A DNA stretch of 64,000 nucleotides from Ascarosepion bandense. Its lineage: Eukaryota; Mollusca; Cephalopoda; Sepiida; Sepiidae. The stretch is taken from positions 675,001 to 739,000 of the forward strand of contig JBBBDQ010000225.1 of assembly GCA_037127315.1 (NCBI GenBank). Direction: 5' to 3'. The notes beneath the pieces were generated by a model. That model worked only from the letters and a program-made list of their open reading frames with translations, was not told the origin of the DNA and ran no database searches. Position 1 is the stretch's first letter. Each line of letters opens with the position of its first letter. Both the position numbers and the translations under genes were made by a program. Below are positions 33,874 through 44,779 of this stretch, in pieces.

Positions 33874-33974
33874 AAAGTTTCAAAAATATTTTTAAAATAC
33901 TTCGAAGATTTCTTGTCGTTAGTAACTAACGACAAGAAATCTTCGAAGTATTTTAAAAATATTTTTGAAACTTT
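33874..33974. repeat. Perfect 50-bp palindrome with 1-base spacer
   Basis: Left arm 33874-33923 and right arm 33925-33974 are exact reverse complements with a single A between them (centre GTTAGTAACTAAC). Such a perfect structure is either very young, maintained by conversion, or an artefact of sequencing or assembly. Confidence 0.95.
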
Positions 33975-34329
33975 TATTAAGCGAAGATTATATTTACTAA
34001 TCGAAAATTGAAATTTTTTTTATACAAATCGTCGTGCCTTCGTATTTTTAAAATAATTCTCTTTTTGTGTGTGTGTATTTGAAAATTTTTTGTATGTTAA
34101 TTTCTATGTATACATTAAAATATCATGTTTCAGGGTCTCCTCACCTGACAGTGAAACAATTATACAATTATGTCACTTGTGATCGCCATACATTTATCTT
34201 ACATCTGTTAAACGGTCAACAAATTTCAAATACGGTAGAAAGGTTAGAAAGTTGAACTCTGTGTTTAAGGAATAGTTTTATTCTAAATTTCCTGCTATAA
34301 ATAAGTAATACTGGTGTAAATTATATTAA

Positions 34330-34765
34330 TTTAACTCTAAATGTGTTAATTTTCCGAAAAAAGTGTCACATATGTGAAACTCTTTTGTCCGGTGCTGGCT
34401 GGTTGTGACGCTTATTCTCGTCGACGGTCGTGACGGCATCAATTGTGACACTGCCACCCGGCTGGCCGGTTGGTTCGGTCGCTCGCTGGTTCGGGAACGG
34501 ATCCCGCTGCGATGATGTCGAAACGGTACCAATTATGTCGACGCTTTCGGGCCGATGTTGCTGGTCGTAATGGTCTCGTCACAAAAGTTGGTTTTCAAGA
34601 CGTCTATTGTAACAACGGACCACTGACCACGTTGTGATTTGATCTCAGAAAGTCGCGTTGTGCAATTTCAGTAGCCGTCTTTCCACCAGAACCAGACGGG
34701 ACACTGGTATACACTTGTAGTTAAAAATAAACACGGCACCAAAAAAAAAAAAAAAAAAAAATTAA
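34330..34765 (-). other. GC-richer block, possible internal leader of an LTR element
   Basis: About 380 bp of markedly higher GC and CpG than its neighbours. Read on the minus strand it begins TGGTGCCGTG right after a poly(T), which resembles a tRNA primer-binding site following an LTR. No ORF of known family. Confidence 0.4.
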
Positions 34766-35260
34766 ATAAATGAGGTCGAAGACGCCCGGAGAGTTACGAA
34801 TAAAGTCTTTATAATAAAAAAAATATTAATTACAAAAGCGGGAAGTACAATTATTGGAACGCCAGTTTACAACGGAAAGAGGATTCGCTTAGAAATATCC
34901 GAGCTTTTCAATTTCTTTTAAAGTCTTTTCACATATTTTCTATAACCAGAGCTGTCAATTCTCTATACAACTTTTAAAACAACAAAGTTCTTTCGGGTCC
35001 TTATCGGAGCTTAACAAAATTTATCAAATCAGAGGCAGCTAATGGCGGTGACGTGACGGTGGCGGTGTGGGGGTTGGTTTATCCTTGTTGCCTGAAAGCT
35101 CTCTCCCAACTCAACTGATTTTTCTCGCCGAGTCCGGATTTTTATAACCATCCCCAATCCTCTCGGGGGATTTGGCTGACTCAAGGCTTTTGACTAATGA
35201 GACCGTTTTCCACCCACACGATTTGCGGAGAGCCATGGCTCGACGAATGAAATATCAACA
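34766..35260 (-). repeat. Putative LTR on the minus strand
   Basis: On the minus strand: inverted-CCAAT-like ATTAG, a TATA-like TTATAAAAATCCGG near 35145, then an initiator-like AAAATCAGTTGAGTTG, then a downstream region ending in AATTTTTTT before the PBS-like TGGTGCCGTG. The order TATA, start, leader, PBS is that of a retrotransposon LTR. Ends not resolved. Confidence 0.4.
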
Positions 35261-35499
35261 GTTCACATGACGTAATGTCTTTCTGTCTTCTTCCTTTCGA
35301 TTACATCATATTTAGATTTTTTAATTCCGACAAATTCTTTTCTCAAGAACAGCTATTGAGGATTTTAACCCTGCTTGACCTCATAAAGCAAATCCTGACA
35401 TTGTGTTATGGCTACTCACAAAATTTTAGCTTGTCCAAAACAATCCGCTTCGAACACGAAAGAAGAATAATTATGTTTCTCTCTTTCTTTCCCATCTGT

Positions 35500-35604
35500 T
35501 AGCTGATTTTTCTATTCCTCGGATTTTACAAGTACATGATAGTATTAAAATAGCTAATTTTGCTATTTCCCGGATTTTACAAGTATATGATAGTATTAAA
35601 ATAG
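35500..35604. repeat. 51-bp tandem duplication
   Basis: Two units (35500-35550, 35551-35601) share CGGATTTTACAAGTA and GATAGTATTAAAATAG, differing at a few positions. Confidence 0.9.
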
Positions 35605-36038
35605 TTTTTTACATAAGCTCATATCGCGAATTAAATAAAGCACAACTAATAATACCACTAAAATTAATTTCTCTCTCTCTCTCTCCGTTGTATTAAACCA
35701 AACAAAAACAACCCCCCACAAAAAAAGTGTCATACATAATATACATTATATTTTTGCAAGATTTTTAAAACCAAGAATTAACTTTTGTTTATAAATGTGT
35801 CAGTCGCATAAAAATGGCCGAAAAAATTAAAAATTTAAAAAAATTGAAAAATTTTAGATTCCAATCAATATACTTTCTGTTTGGAATACAGCAGAGTATT
35901 TTGCTTACTAGAAATAGTAAATTCAATCATTTAGCTTTCAATTAAACCTAAAATAAAAGTTTCAAGAAAACTTTTTTTTATTTTTAAAAATTCAATTTAA
36001 AAGTTAGTTATTGAAAATAAGTGGAGGTACTTATTTAT

Positions 36039-36313
36039 GGATGTGCCTTGTGGTGCAGTGTATATCGACTCGGAACGACAAATCGGGGAGCCGAGTTCGA
36101 ATTCCAGTTAAATTCCTCGCATTCACTTGCGCACAAATACCGTTGGGAAAGGTATTAATCTGTCTCTTCCCTCCAGTTATGGGTTACATAACAGGACAGA
36201 TTGGATTCTGGTCACCAGTCTACCGCAGAAAGCAATGGCAATCGTCTACACAGTCAGTTATGTCTCTAAAAAGACATGATCGCCTAAAGCGTATGGCACT
36301 TAACTGACTGACC
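36039..36313 (+). mobile_element. tRNA-like SINE, copy A, with target duplication
   Basis: The head has TGCCTTGTGGTGCAGTG (box A region) and GAGTTCGAATTCCAGT (a near-consensus B box). The 275-bp body is flanked by the 7-bp direct repeat TATTTAT (36032-36038 and 36314-36320), consistent with target-primed insertion. Related copies occur at 32575 and 43581. Confidence 0.8.
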
Positions 36314-36439
36314 TATTTATTAGTTTGTTTCATTTTTTTTTTTTTTTTTGGTTTTTCAGATGTTTTTTGTCCTTTTATTTCAGTTTTTACTATACGGCTT
36401 TGGCTTCCATATTGTTTTTATTTTTCCGCCAAAAAAGCT

Positions 36440-38950
36440 AAACCAGGCAAATTAAAATCACCTAAACCTCTTAACATTTTCTTTACTAACATCCGCGGTA
36501 TCCGAACTAATTTCAGTAGTGTTGAATCTTTTCTCCATCAAAAATCCCCTGACATCCTAGCTCTCTGTGAGACTAATCTCAACCCCTCAATTCCCTCTTC
36601 TGACTTCTCTATCCCTTGCTACCTTCCTCTCTGCATGGGCTTGGGGTTTACGTCAGTTAACGCCTACTATTAGCCAGGATGATTTCTCTTGAATCCTCAC
36701 ATCATTCTTATATTTGTTTCTGTCTCTCCCTTCTAAGCTCAGTTAGCTATCTCTTCTTTCTTCATCTCCAACAATATCGACAAGGCCATTTCCGCCCATC
36801 CGTTTGTCCATATATTTGTGTTTGGTGACTTTAACGCCTATCATGCTGAGTGGCTGCATAACTCCGTTACAGATCTTGCTGGTGTACACACCATGAATTT
36901 TTCTATCACTCATTCCCTTACGCAGGTAGTGGAGTTCTCGACGCGTTTCTGTAATAACTCTAACGGACATGATTCACTACTAGATCTGTGCTTTACTTCC
37001 ACCCCTGACTATTGCAATGTGAAAGTAACTCTGCCCTCTCGGAAACTCTGACCATGCTTTAGTTTCCGTCAATACCTCCTTCCACCTCCACCCCACTCAA
37101 GAACCTCAAACCAGCAGAATATCTTACTGCTACCAAAGAGCCGATTGGGACTCGTTCCGCGATTTCCTGAGTGACGTCCTTTGGAATAAAGTATTTAGCC
37201 TTCCTGTTGAAGACTGTACGGCTGAGGTTTCCTCTTGGGTTAAGGCTGGCATCGATGCTTTCATCCCTGCCAGAAAGATGAGACTTAAATCCTACTCATC
37301 CCCCTGGTTCTCCCCTGCCTGCTCAGCTGCCATCACCCACCAAAATCACTTCTTTCGGATTTACCGGAGTCACGCGTCAGTCCATGACAGGCGCCCTTTT
37401 GCCTCTGCTCGCAATGAATGCAAGAAGGTAAAAGGAGCTAAGCTGATGTTTGCAGCCAGAATGAAGCAGCGCATAGCATCCCGTAAGTTCGGCCCCAAAG
37501 ACTACTGAAGGCTCTGTAAAAGCGTGCTGAACAACAGTAAGCCCTCAATCCCCTCTCTAATCAACGAATTTGAGATTCTCACCTCTTCAACAGACAATGC
37601 TGAGTGCTTCGCGCGCAGATTCTCCACTAACTTGACACTGGACTCATCTGGAGTATCTGTACCCGACTTCTCTCTTCGAACCCAGGCCCAACTGACTGAC
37701 ATACTAATTACTCCCTCGGTGGTCTCCAAAATAATTTCTAAGCTTGACCCCCATAAGGTGAGCGGTAGCGACGGAATACCCATCATTGTCCTAAAGAAGT
37801 GTGCTCCTGAACCCTCCTCTGTTCTCACTAAAATCTCTAACTACTGCCTCTCTGCTTTTTGCTTTCCTGCCTGCTGGAAATCCTCCTTCGTGGTTCTTAT
37901 ATATAAAAACTCTCTGACTTCGCTAATTATCGCCCTATCAGCCTCCTACCGATTTTTGGCAAAGTGTTCGAAGTCATCATCACGCCGAGGTGGTACAGCA
38001 GCTCTCATTCTACAGACTCTTCTCTGACACACTAATGTTTCCGCTTCACCAGGTCTACTGCTGATATGCTCACGACCATCTATGAGTATATACACCAGGC
38101 CCTCGACAAAAACGGCGAAGCCCAAACTGTTGCCCTTGACATCTCCAAAGCGTTTGACAGAGTCTGACATGCTGGCTTTCTATGCAAGCTGCAGGGCTAT
38201 GGTATAACTGGACAATTGTTTGACCTAATCCAGTTCTTCCTTTCAAACCATACAATGAGGGTAGTATTGAACGGACAAGCCTCCCGATACTAGCACATGA
38301 ATGCGGGTGTCCCTCAAGGCTCTATTCTAGGTCCTACGCTTTTCCTTATCTATATTAACGATCTCCCTGATGTAATAAGATTCCAAGTGGGCATATATGC
38401 TGACGACACTATGGTTTACTCTCGTCTCTATCAAAAATCTACCGAGGCTGAAAAATCAAACCTCGCTGCTGAGCTTGAAAAGGACCTCCAATCCGTGGTG
38501 GACTGGGGTAAGAAATGGCTCGTAAATTTTAATGCTTCAAAACGAAGCTGCTATCTAATGACCACCACAGACAATCGTTCCTCCCGCCCATTAACATGGA
38601 TCAGGCTTCTCTCCCTGAAAGTAAGAAACTGATAAATTGTAAACGCAAATTCTACTCCAACAGCTTCTTTTCTCGCACTTCCCGCCTGTGGAATTCTCTT
38701 CCGCATACTTGCTTTCCCGACAGAATTTAAATTGTAAAATCGCTAGTCATCTCCTGTCTCACTAACTTACATCCTCTCTCTCATACTTTTTTCTCCGTCC
38801 ACCCCACTTATCAGTATTCTCTTCCTTCTCCTACTCTCTTCGTGTTACCCCTTTGCAACCTCTCACTCATAACATTCCTCCTATGTAACCCCCTGCACAA
38901 CAATGGAAGTAAAATGCCTTGTTTGGGGCGACACGATTATATAAAAAAAA
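36440..38950 (+). mobile_element. Jockey/CR1-like LINE (endonuclease plus RT), decayed
   Basis: Endonuclease: NIFFTNIRGIRTNFSSVESF near 36475-36540 and LALCETNLNPS near 36560, then FGDFNAYHAEW near 36820 and HDSLLDLCF near 36969. RT: VSGSDGIPIIVLK near 37757, ISKAFDR near 38140, [20 protein letters not shown] near 38303 and [11 protein letters not shown] near 38392 with catalytic ADD intact. The protein tail RKFYSNSFFSRTSRLWNSLP near 38645 follows directly, so the segment between the palm and the tail is deleted. Frameshifts occur near 37050, 37510, 37920 and 38160. An A-rich end lies at 38941. Confidence 0.8.
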
Positions 38951-39590
38951 AATTAACCCAGTCTTACCAGATTGTTTTACCGGAATTTGCCTTTTCAGGT
39001 GACTTCTGTTTTACCTTGTAATTTTTTTTACGATCAATTGCTTTATATCTGCTTTGAAACAGTTTTATTTGTATTTTTCTTTTTAACATTTTGGGGTCAG
39101 TTTCTGTTTTGAATTTATTCTATATACTGTGTTTTTCTTAACATTTTCCCCCACCACCCCTACATTTAATTTTAGTTTTAAAATAGGAAAAAAATCATGG
39201 GGTTTTGTCGGTCATATTGACAAACTAAAATTTGAAAAATGCATTTGGAGCAAAATCAAAGGACTCTTCTGATAAGGGTGAGAACTCGCCTGATAAAGGT
39301 GATAATCCGAAGCACTGACAGCATCACTCCCTCTACCAGTGTTAACGGTGATTCCCCGGCCTGGCAGTCAGGTAACTTGCCAAGATCTACGACTCTGGAT
39401 ATGAGGGCACAGAAGATTAAGCTTCGAACAGATAAATTTACAAACAGCGGAAACTTACAAACGTTCATTTAGCACCTCGGTCTCTACATTGTCTTCTCCT
39501 GGAAAGGGCCAAGAACTATGGCAATCAGATAAAACAAATGAATATCTTTTGTCTATGAAGAAGTGTAGGGAGAAAGACCTTGGAGAAGTT
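38951..39590. other. Spacer between two LINEs
   Basis: Mostly T-rich sequence. From about 39240 on a less AT-rich part may be the degraded ORF1 region of the downstream Tx1-like LINE (SITPSTSVNGDSPAWQSGNL near 39320). Confidence 0.35.
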
Positions 39591-39650
39591 TTGGGCCTTG
39601 GAGAAGTTTTGAGGAACTGTAATGTTCCTCAAAACTTCTCCAAGGCCCAA
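39591..39650. repeat. Perfect 27-bp inverted repeat, 6-base loop
   Basis: Arms 39591-39617 and 39624-39650 are exact reverse complements around TGTAAT (left arm starts TTGGGCCTTGGAGAAG). CCTTGGAGAAGTTTTG is also directly repeated just upstream. It lies at the start of the LINE. Confidence 0.95.
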
Positions 39651-41280
39651 TGATTACTCCCAGTTATTCATACTGGGTCGGGTGCGCAGCAGACATTGGG
39701 TAAGGTCGAGGAGGCGCTGAAGTACATAAAGATCACTCCACCAATTGCCATTTTAGAGAATTCTTTTTAAGTAAATTAAAAATATTTTGTTCAGGGCGGG
39801 TCCCAGTTTTAGTCTGCCCCTCCAAGTTGCTTGGCTTCTATAGTGTGTGCTAGCTACATCAACTGAGTCCTAGTTAAGCGAGTCGACGTAGGATTCTTAA
39901 GTTGTCCAAGTTTTTATTCGAGAGTTTACACGGATCACGGGCTTGTCCGGCTCGTAAACCTAAAGAAGACTAAGGTTAAATTGGCTGGTTACTGGAAATT
40001 GAATGCTTCATTGCTTGATGGGTAAGATTTCCAGGACGAGCTGTTACTAAAGGGAACTGGCGGGGCTTGGGCTGAGAATAAGTGATGGGCCTCCATAAAA
40101 TTGAAAATTAGGTCGTTTGCTTCAGACACCGACTTAATGTAGCTAATTTAAACGGTAAATGAGGAAAAAGTTGATTGGGTGACTAAATCCCGTTATAGTG
40201 GGGACGTAGCCTTAGCTAGGACGGAGCTGGCCTCTTTGCTTATCAAGAAATATAAAGCTTTAGGTTAAAAAGAATGTCTTCCAACGAATATGGCCGCTGA
40301 ACTCCGTGCAGAGGAAACTCGCAATGCAGCTAATTGACATATCGGACACATCATATTGCCGGACGGATGAACCGTGACCACAGACGCGGACATATGTGAG
40401 GCTTTTTGAGATTACTTTCAGGATCTTTTTACCATAGATCCTGGTCTGAACTCTACTCAGTTTGATGCCTATTTAACCGACTTTCACCACCTCGAGGCGG
40501 CTGAAGTGGCTGGGTGCGAGGGACCCATTACAGAGTCTGAGATCTGGAAAGCCCTGAAACTGCTTGGCCGGGAGAAAACTCTGAGTTTAGAGGGTCTTCC
40601 TTAGGAAATGTACTTAAGGCAGTCGCCCGTTTTGTCCACTTGATAGCGCTGATTTACAACAACTGGATGAAGCAGGGGTCTAAACCTGAACACTATACGA
40701 GGGGTTTAATCAAGTTGCTTTGCATGAACAAGAGCGGTGGGAATGGGATAGGTTATTTTCAGCCTTTGACGATGTTAAATACTGACTTGAAGGTTTAGCC
40801 AAGATCTTATCCGGCTGTTTGCAGGCTGTCCACTCTAGTCTGTTTGGAGCCGAGCAGACTTGCGCTGTGAAGGGCAGGACTATTCAGGATAAACTTCATT
40901 TAGTATGCCTGATCATCGACAGTGAAGCTGCGCTGATCAATTTGGATCAGCCCAAGGGCTGACCATCGATTTCTGGAGTTTCTTGTCCTTTCCGCCACCG
41001 GTTTAGGGCCATACTTTTGATACTGGATCCGTGCGCTGGCGGAAAAGAATGGAATAAGATCGAAGTCTTTCATATTGTCTTGCTCCATTCGTCACGGTTA
41101 TCCGCTTTCGCCTTTGCTTTACATTCTTGTGTTGGAACTCTTCCTTCGCAAGTTAAAGTCAAGTCCGGTCCTACGCGTGAATTTCCCTACCAGGTGCTAC
41201 CATCTCAGCGAGGTACTCCGCCTGTGCTGGTGACGTTTTGGTTTTGTCTGAAAAGAAATCAAAGGTTATGAGACGGTGAC
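39651..41280 (+). mobile_element. Tx1/L1-like LINE, copy 1, heavily decayed
   Basis: Aligns with the copy at 49.3-51.2 kb throughout: KITPPIAIL near 39730, TACTGGAAATTGAATGCTTC near 39988, LPDG near 40357, RDYFQDLF-like segment near 40410, ITESEIWKALK near 40525, LIYNNWMKQGS near 40650, AEQTCAVKGRTIQDKLHLV near 40850, then fragments of the SQGCPL and YADD regions. Dozens of stops and shifts. It is the older of the two copies by eye. Confidence 0.75.
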
Positions 41281-41293
41281 AAGGACCAAGATC

Positions 41294-41325
41294 AACAGTC
41301 ACCGAATAGCTATTCGGTGACTGTT
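41294..41325. repeat. Perfect 32-bp palindrome without spacer
   Basis: AACAGTCACCGAATAG followed immediately by its reverse complement. It lies at the break between the LINE and the next repeat. Confidence 0.95.
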
Positions 41326-41340
41326 ATCGTTGCTTAGCAA

Positions 41341-41598
41341 TGTTTTATGTCAACACAAGATAAAATCATTTTTGATGGTGGCTGCATTTATGTTAATGTC
41401 CCTGTAACCTCTCTGAAGATGGTTCATATGAGCCGAAAACTTAGAACCAGCAAAATAAAAAATATCCAAATGTTGGACAATTTTTGTCTTTATTTTCACC
41501 TGAAATTAAAGCCAAAATACGATGTTTAGAACGGCTCATGATTAAGCATAATAGACATTCATTGTCTGTTATATTTAACAGTATATGTTTAGAAAATT
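41341..41598 (+). repeat. Repeat family G, copy 1, ending at a (TA)n tract
   Basis: About 255 bp matching 42955-43208, with TTTATGTCAACACAAGATAA near the start and AACGGCTCATGATTAA near the end. Contains a CTCTGAAGATGG...ATGAGCCGAAA segment recalling Penelope-like termini. Function unknown. Confidence 0.75.
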
Positions 41599-41614
41599 AT
41601 CTGCTGCTTCGATA

Positions 41615-41618
<4 letters not shown>

Positions 41619-41666
<48 letters not shown>
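41619..41666. repeat. (TA)n microsatellite
   Basis: About 48 bp of TA. Confidence 0.95.
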
Positions 41667-41668
<2 letters not shown>

Positions 41669-41669
41669 A

Positions 41670-42030
41670 TACACCTTGTTTCCCCCTCACTGTAATGGGA
41701 TTGGCTGGTATTAGCCATATATACAGACGAAGGTAAGGACGTCTAGAGTGAGTGAGATCTAGAGTTCTACCACCAGAGGTCTACTGACTACGTCTCAGGA
41801 CACTGCATACGACGAATACGGCGATTACGACTACGGACTAGATTGTTCGACCGGATTACATTTGTCTTAACCACATAACAACCTCGTATTGATATATATC
41901 CCATTCTGGGACATATCAGTTTGCGACGAAGAATCGAAACTAGTTCACAAGAAAAAAGTACTAACGAGGAACGTTAGTAATACTCGTAATACTTACAAAA
42001 TTAAGTTTTTTCTAATTTTTGGTCTGTTGA
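41670..42030 (+). repeat. Possible gypsy LTR/leader fragment
   Basis: A TATA-like CCATATATACAGACGAAGG near 41716 is followed by a leader. The end (GTAATACTTACAAAATTAAG near 41985 through CTGTTGAATAC) resembles the leader directly before the gag start at 44863, suggesting the same element family. Truncated on both sides. Confidence 0.4.
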
Positions 42031-42046
42031 ATACTTTTTTTTAAAA

Positions 42047-42234
42047 TCATATCACCCCGAACAAGGCGGTAACGCCACTGATGTGCAGGGGGCTAGTTAA
42101 TAGGGAAAAGATTGGAAAAGAGAAAGCCGGAAACCACATCCTAAACAGGGAACAAGGGATGAGCCTCTTAACCTGTTCAATAGACGTGGGTGGAGTGTGA
42201 ACCAGGCGATAGATAGATCTATCTACTCCAATTG
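42047..42234 (+). repeat. Short interspersed repeat family E, copy 3
   Basis: Near-identical to 4566-4757, including the GATAGATAGATCTATCTACT end, although about 37 kb away; suggests recent activity of the family. Confidence 0.8.
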
Positions 42235-42954
42235 AAAAAAAACAAAAACAAAAAAAACATGGTAGTGAATGACCAGTCAAGAGATTTCTGCTAAAATCAA
42301 AAGAAAAGAATTAAAGAAAACCAATTAAACATGAAAAGCTTAGAATTTAAAATTAGGCAGAAGGAAAAGAAAAAAAAGACTTACTTTAATAATATTTCAA
42401 ATAAAAGATTCTCAACTCGACACGAGGGTCGTCTTTTGTAATTGAAGGAGCGATGATTTATCAGGCAGTTAACGGTATTTATAAAATAGTATTTGCTGAC
42501 TGATTTATCATAAATACTCAGATCTATTTCTATATTGAGCATTGTTTTAAATTAATGTTTTGAACGTTGTTAATATTTTCTTCGTTCCTTATACATTTGG
42601 ATATATAAAATTACTAAGTTTTAACTTAGTATAAGTCGAAAATGGCTGGATTCAAAGATTAACGGTCTTAGGAATTCTTTCCTTGGAAGAGGTCACTAGC
42701 AGAATAACAAAAATTTCAAACTATCTGTATCGAACGACCTTTAAACAACCGAGCAATTTAGTATAATTTAGTAACAAAGAAATGAATAACAATTATAAAT
42801 TAATAAAATACAAATTCAGTAGAATAAATGAAACAGAAACTCAAACTTACCACGTGCCGTTTACTGAAAAAGTTGATAAAATTTCTATCGGACATGCCTT
42901 TTTGTCGGCAAGTTGCAGCCCGTGAAGAAGATATATATATATATTGCCAAGCGG
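42235..42954. other. No recognised feature
   Basis: AT-rich sequence between two repeats. Confidence 0.35.
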
Positions 42955-43207
42955 AGTTTTATGTCAACACAAAATAAAATCGTCGGTGATGGTGGATTTT
43001 ATAATATTTCAGTTTAAACTACCTCTCTGAAGATGGCTCATGTGAGCCGAAAGCTTAGAAGAAAACCAATAAATAATTATCCAAATGTTGGAGAATTTTT
43101 GTCTTTATTTTCAACTGAAATTAAAGCAAAAATACGACGTTTAGAACGGCTCATGATTAAACATAATAGATATTCATTGTCTCTTATATTTAATAGCATA
43201 TGTCTAG

Positions 43208-43208
<1 letters not shown>
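42955..43208 (+). repeat. Repeat family G, copy 2, ending at a (TA)n tract
   Basis: Second copy of 41341-41598. Like the first, its 3' end (TGTCTAGAAAAT) runs into a (TA)n tract at 43209-43250. Confidence 0.75.

Positions 43209-43250
<42 letters not shown>
43209..43250. repeat. (TA)n microsatellite
   Basis: About 42 bp of TA. Confidence 0.95.
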
Positions 43251-43253
<3 letters not shown>

Positions 43254-43429
43254 CCAGAATAGCTACTGTCTACCATTGTTCCAGAGTGCTCAATCAAGGT
43301 GTGAGAGCGTAAATATATATACGAGTATAGGGTACGTATGGATGGAATAATATCCCTTATCCAAAGAAACACTATTCTTTAAAAAGCGCTATTATATTAT
43401 TATTATAGTGATATTATAACATATCCATG

Positions 43430-43433
<4 letters not shown>

Positions 43434-43495
<62 letters not shown>
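43434..43495. repeat. (TA)n microsatellite
   Basis: About 60 bp of TA. Confidence 0.95.
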
Positions 43496-43498
<3 letters not shown>

Positions 43499-43580
43499 AA
43501 GCTTTTTTTTTTACTTTGGGTTTTTTTTTTTGTATCTTTTGGCACAAATAAATACATAATAATAATAATCCTTAATAGCA

Positions 43581-43821
43581 GATGTGCGTTGTGGTGCTGT
43601 GAATATCGGCTTGGAACAAGAAATCAGGGAGCTGAGTTCAAATTCCAGTTGTATTTGTTGCATTCACATACGCGCAAATACTCTTGGAACGGTATGAAAT
43701 AGCATTGGCTGGCAACCAGTCTAGCACAGAAAGTAATGCGGGAAAATCTTCTGCCCAGTCAGTCATGTCCCTTCGAGATATGATTGTTCAAGCATGTATC
43801 ACGGATAGCACTTACCTAGCT
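43581..43821 (+). mobile_element. tRNA-like SINE, copy B
   Basis: GATGTGCGTTGTGGTGCTGTG (box A region) and GAGTTCAAATTCCAG (B box) followed by the same body as the 36039 copy (CAACCAGTCTAGCACAGAAA, CAGTCAGTCATGTC). No clean target duplication seen. Confidence 0.7.
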
Positions 43822-44105
43822 GGTAGTAAAGTTTAATAACTGGAAGTAAAGAGAAGGAAGTGAACAGGCGCTGCCTTGCTATTGCCTCTCTAATGAACTG
43901 AGACGATGATGCCTTGCTATTGTTCAAATGTCAGCAAGAACAATTGATATGTGGATGTAACAGGAGGGATATATACACACCTTACCCCAGGGCCTTCGCC
44001 ATTTGGAACAAAACAATGTCGCTGACGTGACATAGAATCTCTATTAGAGATCCTATGTCAAAATGTACATCTGACACCTTTGAATTTTGAAAATTTTCTC
44101 CAATT

Positions 44106-44150
44106 TATATTTATATATATATATTTATATATATATATATATATATATAT
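44106..44150. repeat. (TA)n-rich microsatellite
   Basis: TA-rich tract abutting the 3' end of a minus-strand SINE. Confidence 0.95.
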
Positions 44151-44281
44151 AGTGTAATCTGCAGACAGATCTGTTTCACTGTATCACAGCTCATCAGTAT
44201 GGTTAGACATCTGATTGCTTTTAGCCAGGATTGAAACCTGACTGAATTGACATCAGTCAGCGATTCTACCTCTGAGCTCAA
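44151..44281 (-). mobile_element. Short tRNA-like SINE, minus strand
   Basis: On the minus strand it starts GAGCTCAGAGGTAGAATCGC, a good tRNA box A, and about 35 bp later has GGTTTCAATCCTG, a near-consensus B box. The body ends ATCTGTCTGCAGATTACACT, next to a (TA)n tract. It is distinct from the 36039 family. Confidence 0.7.
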
Positions 44282-44453
44282 TAATATATATATTCTTCCT
44301 GCCATGATAGGTGGGGTTGATCATTTATTTTTATCATTTGTCTTAATGTAAGGTACTGAATAGTAGGTACATCAACATATATGTTGCCTTCATTTTAAAT
44401 GGAATATCAATATAAATATTATGCCTTCATTTTTTTTATGGCACGTGTCCACT

Positions 44454-44456
<3 letters not shown>

Positions 44457-44505
<49 letters not shown>
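44457..44505. repeat. (TA)n microsatellite
   Basis: About 48 bp of TA just before the 44518 inverted repeat. Confidence 0.95.
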
Positions 44506-44507
<2 letters not shown>

Positions 44508-44517
44508 AAGAATACAG

Positions 44518-44760
44518 AGTGAGCCAGACAGACCCACCTCAGTTTCACCTAAACAGATCGTCAGCTTTCCCTGATGATCTGTTTAGGTGAAACCTAGGCA
44601 GGCCTGTCTAGCTCACTAGGTTTTCTTTACTTATTCCGCTCTACCTAAGTATTAAGCACTTTTTGTTAGTTGATTACTCATATTGGGTTTTTTCTTTGGG
44701 CTACATGCTGACTCAGTCCGAACCCTTTTGACTGATGTTCATGGACTTAGCTCTTTCTTT
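44518..44760 (+). repeat. Penelope-like terminus with 42-bp inverted repeat and hammerhead-like core
   Basis: Arms 44518-44559 and 44576-44617 pair at about 36 of 42 positions around a 16-base loop. The right arm holds CTGATGA (44571-44577) and GAAA (44589-44592), the two hammerhead core boxes, but helix II is weak. The downstream sequence (GAAACCTAGGCAGG through GTATTAAGCACTTT) is clearly related to 20158-20240, which lies just after the Penelope-like element at 18.5-20.0 kb. Confidence 0.55.
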
Positions 44761-44779
44761 TTTAAAACCGAAAAACATT

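Noticed and set aside
34067..34255. Possible spliced exon after TTTCAG near 34133
   Set aside because: The frame is short, AT-rich and without recognisable similarity; no partner exon was found.
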